Positions 60,535-64,000 of a stretch of 64,000 nucleotides of DNA are shown here, in pieces. Origin of the DNA: JAVVTR01 sp036653535 (GTDB lineage: Bacteria > Bacteroidota > Bacteroidia > Bacteroidales > P3); the NCBI GenBank assembly GCA_036653535.1, contig JAVVTR010000001.1:186001-250000 (forward strand). The letters are read 5' to 3'. Made by a program: the position numbers and the translations under genes. The notes under the pieces were generated by a model. It saw only the letters and a program-made list of their open reading frames with translations. It had not been told where the DNA came from and did no database searches. Numbering within the stretch: the stretch's first letter is position 1; each line of letters starts with the position of its first letter.

Positions 60535-62400
60535 TTACATTTGCAAAAATTCATCATAAAGCACTTCTAAAAAAGAGTTTCCTTCTTTAATGATTTTTTC
60601 AGCCTTTAAAGAATTTGTTGGCAGTTTTTTATCTATATATTTTTTGTTCAAGCCATCCCAAATAAATTCTCCTTCCGTAGTTTTATAGCCAAATCCTTGA
60701 TTGGCTTCCATGTAAACAAAAGGTTTAGTGAAAGGATTAAAAACATTTCTACTCCAATGAAAATCTTCGGCTCCACTCCCCACTTGTTTAAGTAAAATAG
60801 CAGGAATATCATGCTGCATCGTAAGAACTTTTTGTTTTTTCCCTTGGTACTTTGGCTTTAGAACATTTCCATAAAATAACATAGGAATATGATTAGCTTC
60901 AAAGGAAAAGAAAGGATGATCTTTATAACTAACATGACTGTGATCGGGCACAATAATAAAGAGAGTATTATTATACCAGGATGTTTTTTTTGCTTGCTCA
61001 AAATAAGCACCAATAACAGAATCGGTATAATAAACCGAATTAATATAATCCAACTCCGGAACATCCCAATGAAGCACTTTTGGGAACGGCTGATCGTAAG
61101 GTGTATGGGAACTTAAGGTGTAAATAACAGAAAAGAATGGTTCTTTCGTAGTGGAAATTTCTTCAAACTGTCGGGCAAAAACATATTCATCGGGATACCC
61201 AAATTTACATTTATGCAAACGAGATGAATAATCTTTTTCTTCTACCATTTTATCGAAACCTCCTGTAGTTAAAAAAGCCCGTATATTGTCGAAAGAAAGC
61301 ACTCCTCCATAATAAAAGGAAGTGGCATATTCCATTTTTTTAAATTTATCGGCTAAAGAAGGTAATTTATGCGACTTTTCTGGAAAATTAAATACATATG
61401 TATCGGGCAAAGCGGGAAATCCAGCGAAAATAGAAGCAATACCTTGAGGAGATCGTTTCCCAGAGGCGTAAACATTAGTAAACAATAAACCTTTTTTTTC
61501 TAAACGATGCAAACAAGGAGTTATTCCCGGTTTTCCTCCTAAACTTTCTAATACATCTGCTGTCCATCCTTCTAAAACAATAAAAACTATATTGGGCTTG
61601 TCTATACTCAATATTTTTACAGTGGTATCTTTTTTTACTTGATATATACTTTCTACCACTATTTTAGCCTCTGAAATTGGATAAAATTCATACGGATTCC
61701 TTTCCGTTTTACCAACCCCAACTTCTATACTACGAAGTAAATTCCATGCCGGATTAACTGCAATGTCATTCAATATTTGTTTATTCGAAAAGAAACTACG
61801 ACTTTGATATATTGGTATTTGGTTCCAACCACCTCTTAAGCCCAAAAACAATAAACCTGGCACACATAAAATATATAAAAGTGGTCCCCACCATGTCTTT
61901 GCTTTCCGATCAAAATCTTCCGTAACCCATTTTGTGCACGCAAAAGCGCATCCTCCTACATATAAGGCTATTAATACTATATATATAAATATATGCCACA
62001 TGGAAATACTACGAAATATCTCCATAGGTTGCTTAATATAGAGAAACGCTTTATAACCAAGTTTAGATCTCCATTCTCCATAAATACCTATTTCACTAAA
62101 AACAATCAAGGCATAAAGTAAGGTGATAATTAGAGTGTAGGCACAAAAAACATGCTTCCATTTTGAGGATGGAAAATAAGCAGAAATAAATAAAACTACC
62201 ACGGGGAATATTAAAAGATAGCAAATGGTAGATAAATCTAACATAAAAGCATGGGGAAAAATTTGAAAAATCTCTCCTATGCTTACATCTTCTCCAATAA
62301 GTAATCCTACATGAAAGAGCATAAAAAGCAATCTTCCTATGGTAAAAATACAAAATAGATAGAAAATGTATTTTAGCAGAAAATAAAGTCTTCGTAGCAT
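60535..62400 (-). CDS. LTA-synthase-type sulfatase-fold enzyme (phosphoglycerol/phosphoethanolamine transferase-like)
   Basis: 621 residues: five N-terminal membrane segments (about 1-230), then an extracytoplasmic alkaline-phosphatase/sulfatase-fold domain. The nucleophile is the threonine in IVLEGWTADVLES, with the preceding glutamate as metal ligand; later metal ligands are in VPDHSHVSYKDHPFF. Gram-positive LtaS polymerises glycerophosphate; Gram-negative Bacteroidetes lack lipoteichoic acid, so here the enzyme more likely decorates glycans or lipids with phosphoglycerol or phosphoethanolamine. It lies 20 bases after ostA-like and 55 before pssA. Confidence 0.85.
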   Translation of the reverse strand: MLRRLYFLLKYIFYLFCIFTIGRLLFMLFHVGLLIGEDVSIGEIFQIFPHAFMLDLSTICYLLIFPVVVLFISAYFPSSKWKHVFCAYTLIITLLYALIVFSEIGIYGEWRSKLGYKAFLYIKQPMEIFRSISMWHIFIYIVLIALYVGGCAFACTKWVTEDFDRKAKTWWGPLLYILCVPGLLFLGLRGGWNQIPIYQSRSFFSNKQILNDIAVNPAWNLLRSIEVGVGKTERNPYEFYPISEAKIVVESIYQVKKDTTVKILSIDKPNIVFIVLEGWTADVLESLGGKPGITPCLHRLEKKGLLFTNVYASGKRSPQGIASIFAGFPALPDTYVFNFPEKSHKLPSLADKFKKMEYATSFYYGGVLSFDNIRAFLTTGGFDKMVEEKDYSSRLHKCKFGYPDEYVFARQFEEISTTKEPFFSVIYTLSSHTPYDQPFPKVLHWDVPELDYINSVYYTDSVIGAYFEQAKKTSWYNNTLFIIVPDHSHVSYKDHPFFSFEANHIPMLFYGNVLKPKYQGKKQKVLTMQHDIPAILLKQVGSGAEDFHWSRNVFNPFTKPFVYMEANQGFGYKTTEGEFIWDGLNKKYIDKKLPTNSLKAEKIIKEGNSFLEVLYDEFLQM

Positions 62401-62420
62401 AATTTACAAGTTAATTTTTA

Positions 62421-63929
62421 TTACCAATAAGGAGCTAAATCATATTGTGAACGCGGCCGTAAAGAAGGGGCCCAATGAAACCCTTTTAATAATTGCTCTC
62501 TACGCGTTAGTTTGCTTTCCGGATACAATGCAGTACTCTCCGGTTCAATAAAATTAACTCCTATAACTGCATTGTTTTTAAAATACATTTTTAAACTCTT
62601 GCTCAAGGATTTATTCACCCCTATTAATTCTGTTTGTTGATCGTTCAAAACATAATAAATAGATTGAGCTCGCCCTTGCACCTGAGCCATAATAAAACGA
62701 GAACTATCATCGAAGTAGCCCCACAACTGCTTTCCCTTAATCTGATTATAATAATTTTTATAAAATAAAGCCTTAGCAACCATAAAAGCGTCCTCATTTA
62801 CTAAAAGACGACGAGGTTTATCATCCGCAAACCAAACCCGAATAGTATCCCCATCTATCTGATAATCATCCATCCATACCATAGGATTTTTGTGTAAATA
62901 CATAATGGAATCTTCTCGTATATAAACCAAAGAATCACAAAGGCCCTGCATTCCCTCTTTATAAAATTTCACCTGAGAATATACATAAATTTTCTTGATT
63001 TGCTTCCCTGTGTCGTAAGTTATTCGCATAGTATCTCCTACCATAAACAAGGAGTCTCCGTGATCCACTAAAACACTTCGTGGATTTATAGTAAAAAACG
63101 CATATCCTTTTTGCTCGTTATTTTCGCCATACTCGCTTTTTATAAAACAATTACGTAAAGTATCTTTAAGAAATACATTACGATGTGCATTCCCGTTTTT
63201 CTTTTTTAAATCATAAAAAATACTATCTCCATATAAGGTTTGACTTTCTTTAGTTTTTATATACGCATCCTTTTGTAAACTTACTTTATCTTCGTTTTTG
63301 CTAAACCAACCTTGCCTACAATACATATAATAATCGGTAGTCTCTATATTAGTGGGACCGTAAAAATTAGCCATCCCCGTACGATGATAAAACATAGTAT
63401 CAGTCCATATGGTGTAATCTGGGTTTACAATAACCACATTCCTATAACAATAAAAAGTTTTACTGGACCCTTTATAGTTACCTTTATCGGATTTCAAAAC
63501 CGTTGCTCCAGAAGTCATAATCGCTCCTTGATCATAATTAGCCACATTGCTTCGTCCTTCATACCTTAAAGAAGGCGTTTTCATAACAATGTCTCCATCT
63601 TTTAAAACTACATCGTCGACCACATAATAAACTTGAGATCTTCCATCGTAATCTAATTTTTTTCCCGTAATAAGTGCCTTTTCCCGAGTACGTATTCTCA
63701 AATTTCCATAAGCAATACAAGATTTTGTATTTTGATCATACTCGGCATAGTCACTCAAAACAAGATTTCCATCAGAGGTAATATGTACATTCCCTCTAAG
63801 CATCCAAACTCCAGAACGTCCTGGAATATTCTCCATACGATCGCCTCTGAAATTTTGAGCAAAACAAAAGCAATGGAGTCCTGCAAAAAATAAACATATA
63901 AACAATCTTTCTGTAAATATTTTATTCAT
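62421..63929 (-). CDS. OstA/LptA-like LPS-transport family protein
   Basis: 502 residues with signal peptide 1-24 (ending CFAQ). Repeated OstA-type beta-strand units run through the protein (GNVHITSDGNLVLSDYAEYDQ, GNLRIRTREKALITGKKLDYDG, DSIFYDLKKKNGNAHRNVFL), the jelly-roll fold of LptA and the LptD N-terminal domain. It has no LptD barrel, so it resembles a long LptA that could bridge the periplasm. The start overlaps the upstream gene by eight bases. Confidence 0.85.
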   Translation of the reverse strand: MNKIFTERLFICLFFAGLHCFCFAQNFRGDRMENIPGRSGVWMLRGNVHITSDGNLVLSDYAEYDQNTKSCIAYGNLRIRTREKALITGKKLDYDGRSQVYYVVDDVVLKDGDIVMKTPSLRYEGRSNVANYDQGAIMTSGATVLKSDKGNYKGSSKTFYCYRNVVIVNPDYTIWTDTMFYHRTGMANFYGPTNIETTDYYMYCRQGWFSKNEDKVSLQKDAYIKTKESQTLYGDSIFYDLKKKNGNAHRNVFLKDTLRNCFIKSEYGENNEQKGYAFFTINPRSVLVDHGDSLFMVGDTMRITYDTGKQIKKIYVYSQVKFYKEGMQGLCDSLVYIREDSIMYLHKNPMVWMDDYQIDGDTIRVWFADDKPRRLLVNEDAFMVAKALFYKNYYNQIKGKQLWGYFDDSSRFIMAQVQGRAQSIYYVLNDQQTELIGVNKSLSKSLKMYFKNNAVIGVNFIEPESTALYPESKLTRREQLLKGFHWAPSLRPRSQYDLAPYW

Positions 63930-64000
63930 CTATAGTCTCATTGTAGTCCATTTGTAAATCAAATTGAGCACTTTGATCGAATAATAAAATGGCATATTTA
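63922..64000 (-). CDS. C-terminal end of an unidentified protein, cut by window edge
   Basis: The last 25 codons of a frame entering from the right: it ends QFDLQMDYNETIDE and stops at 63924-63922, overlapping the ostA-like start by eight bases. The overlap and strand argue that it is a real gene of the same operon. Too short to identify. Confidence 0.55.
   Translation of the reverse strand, partial: KYAILLFDQSAQFDLQMDYNETIDE

Noticed and set aside
1..64000. CRISPR array, phage, intact insertion sequence or antiviral defence island
   Set aside because: No regularly spaced direct repeats, transposase, integrase or phage structural genes were seen anywhere in the window.

Overview
The window is AT-rich (about one third G+C by eye, not counted) and almost fully coding. 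It looks like a chromosomal segment of a Bacteroidetes bacterium, most likely in or near Bacteroidales. Several things point there. Genes lack Shine-Dalgarno sites and many are preceded by the phylum's TAnnTTTG -7 promoter element. There are PorP/SprF and gliding-type C-terminal-domain proteins typical of the type IX secretion system (T9SS). A run with a short GT5-like protein, a DUF4270 lipoprotein and glmS is typical of Bacteroidales, as is HU next to RNase G. LPS genes (kdsC, a heptose-phosphate nucleotidyltransferase, an OstA-like protein) mark a Gram-negative envelope.

Layout. 1-2.1 kb: a VOC protein running off the left edge, an SDR oxidoreductase, and tRNA-Lys(CTT) with its own promoter and terminator. 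2.2-4.4 kb: an unidentified ORF without an ATG start, an O-antigen polymerase/ligase-like membrane protein, and a long perfect hairpin. 4.4-10.4 kb: glutamate decarboxylase, a pair made of an outer-membrane barrel and an SDR with a signal peptide, and glyA. 10.6-20.5 kb: housekeeping genes (glycyl-tRNA synthetase, EttA-type ABC-F, kdsC, DUF2520, Fe-alcohol dehydrogenase, a membrane-anchored HhH protein, pheT). 20.7-24.6 kb: a secreted YD-like protein, a periplasmic thioredoxin, OxyR and gcvT. 24.6-38 kb: a block read leftward of a 2939-residue secreted adhesin, an OmpA/SPOR PorE-like protein, a PorP/SprF protein and a bactofilin. 38.3-44.1 kb, read rightward: a possible small ORF, folE, rfaE2/hldE-C, radA, panC and parE. 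44.2-48.3 kb: glgA-like, DUF4270, glmS. 48.7-56.5 kb: recJ, a second O-antigen ligase-like gene, rluA-family, rng, HU, mutY, ssb. 56.6-64 kb: one long leftward run of an unidentified gene at the edge, ostA-like, an LTA-synthase-type enzyme, pssA, purS, dsbD and zupT.

The most distinctive part is the 24.6-38 kb block. It pairs a giant T9SS type-B substrate with an SprF-like membrane protein and a peptidoglycan-binding OmpA/SPOR protein, which resembles the SprB/SprF arrangement of gliding bacteria. The giant protein is built from a roughly 315-residue three-domain supermodule repeated about three times. Other items worth a second look are the exported SDR with its co-transcribed barrel, the 'glycogen synthase' that lacks both its substrate-binding motif and its second domain, the MutY with unusual Fe-S cysteine spacing, and several intergenic inverted repeats. 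I see no CRISPR array, no intact insertion sequence, no phage and no obvious defence island. Most of the window is ordinary core genome.
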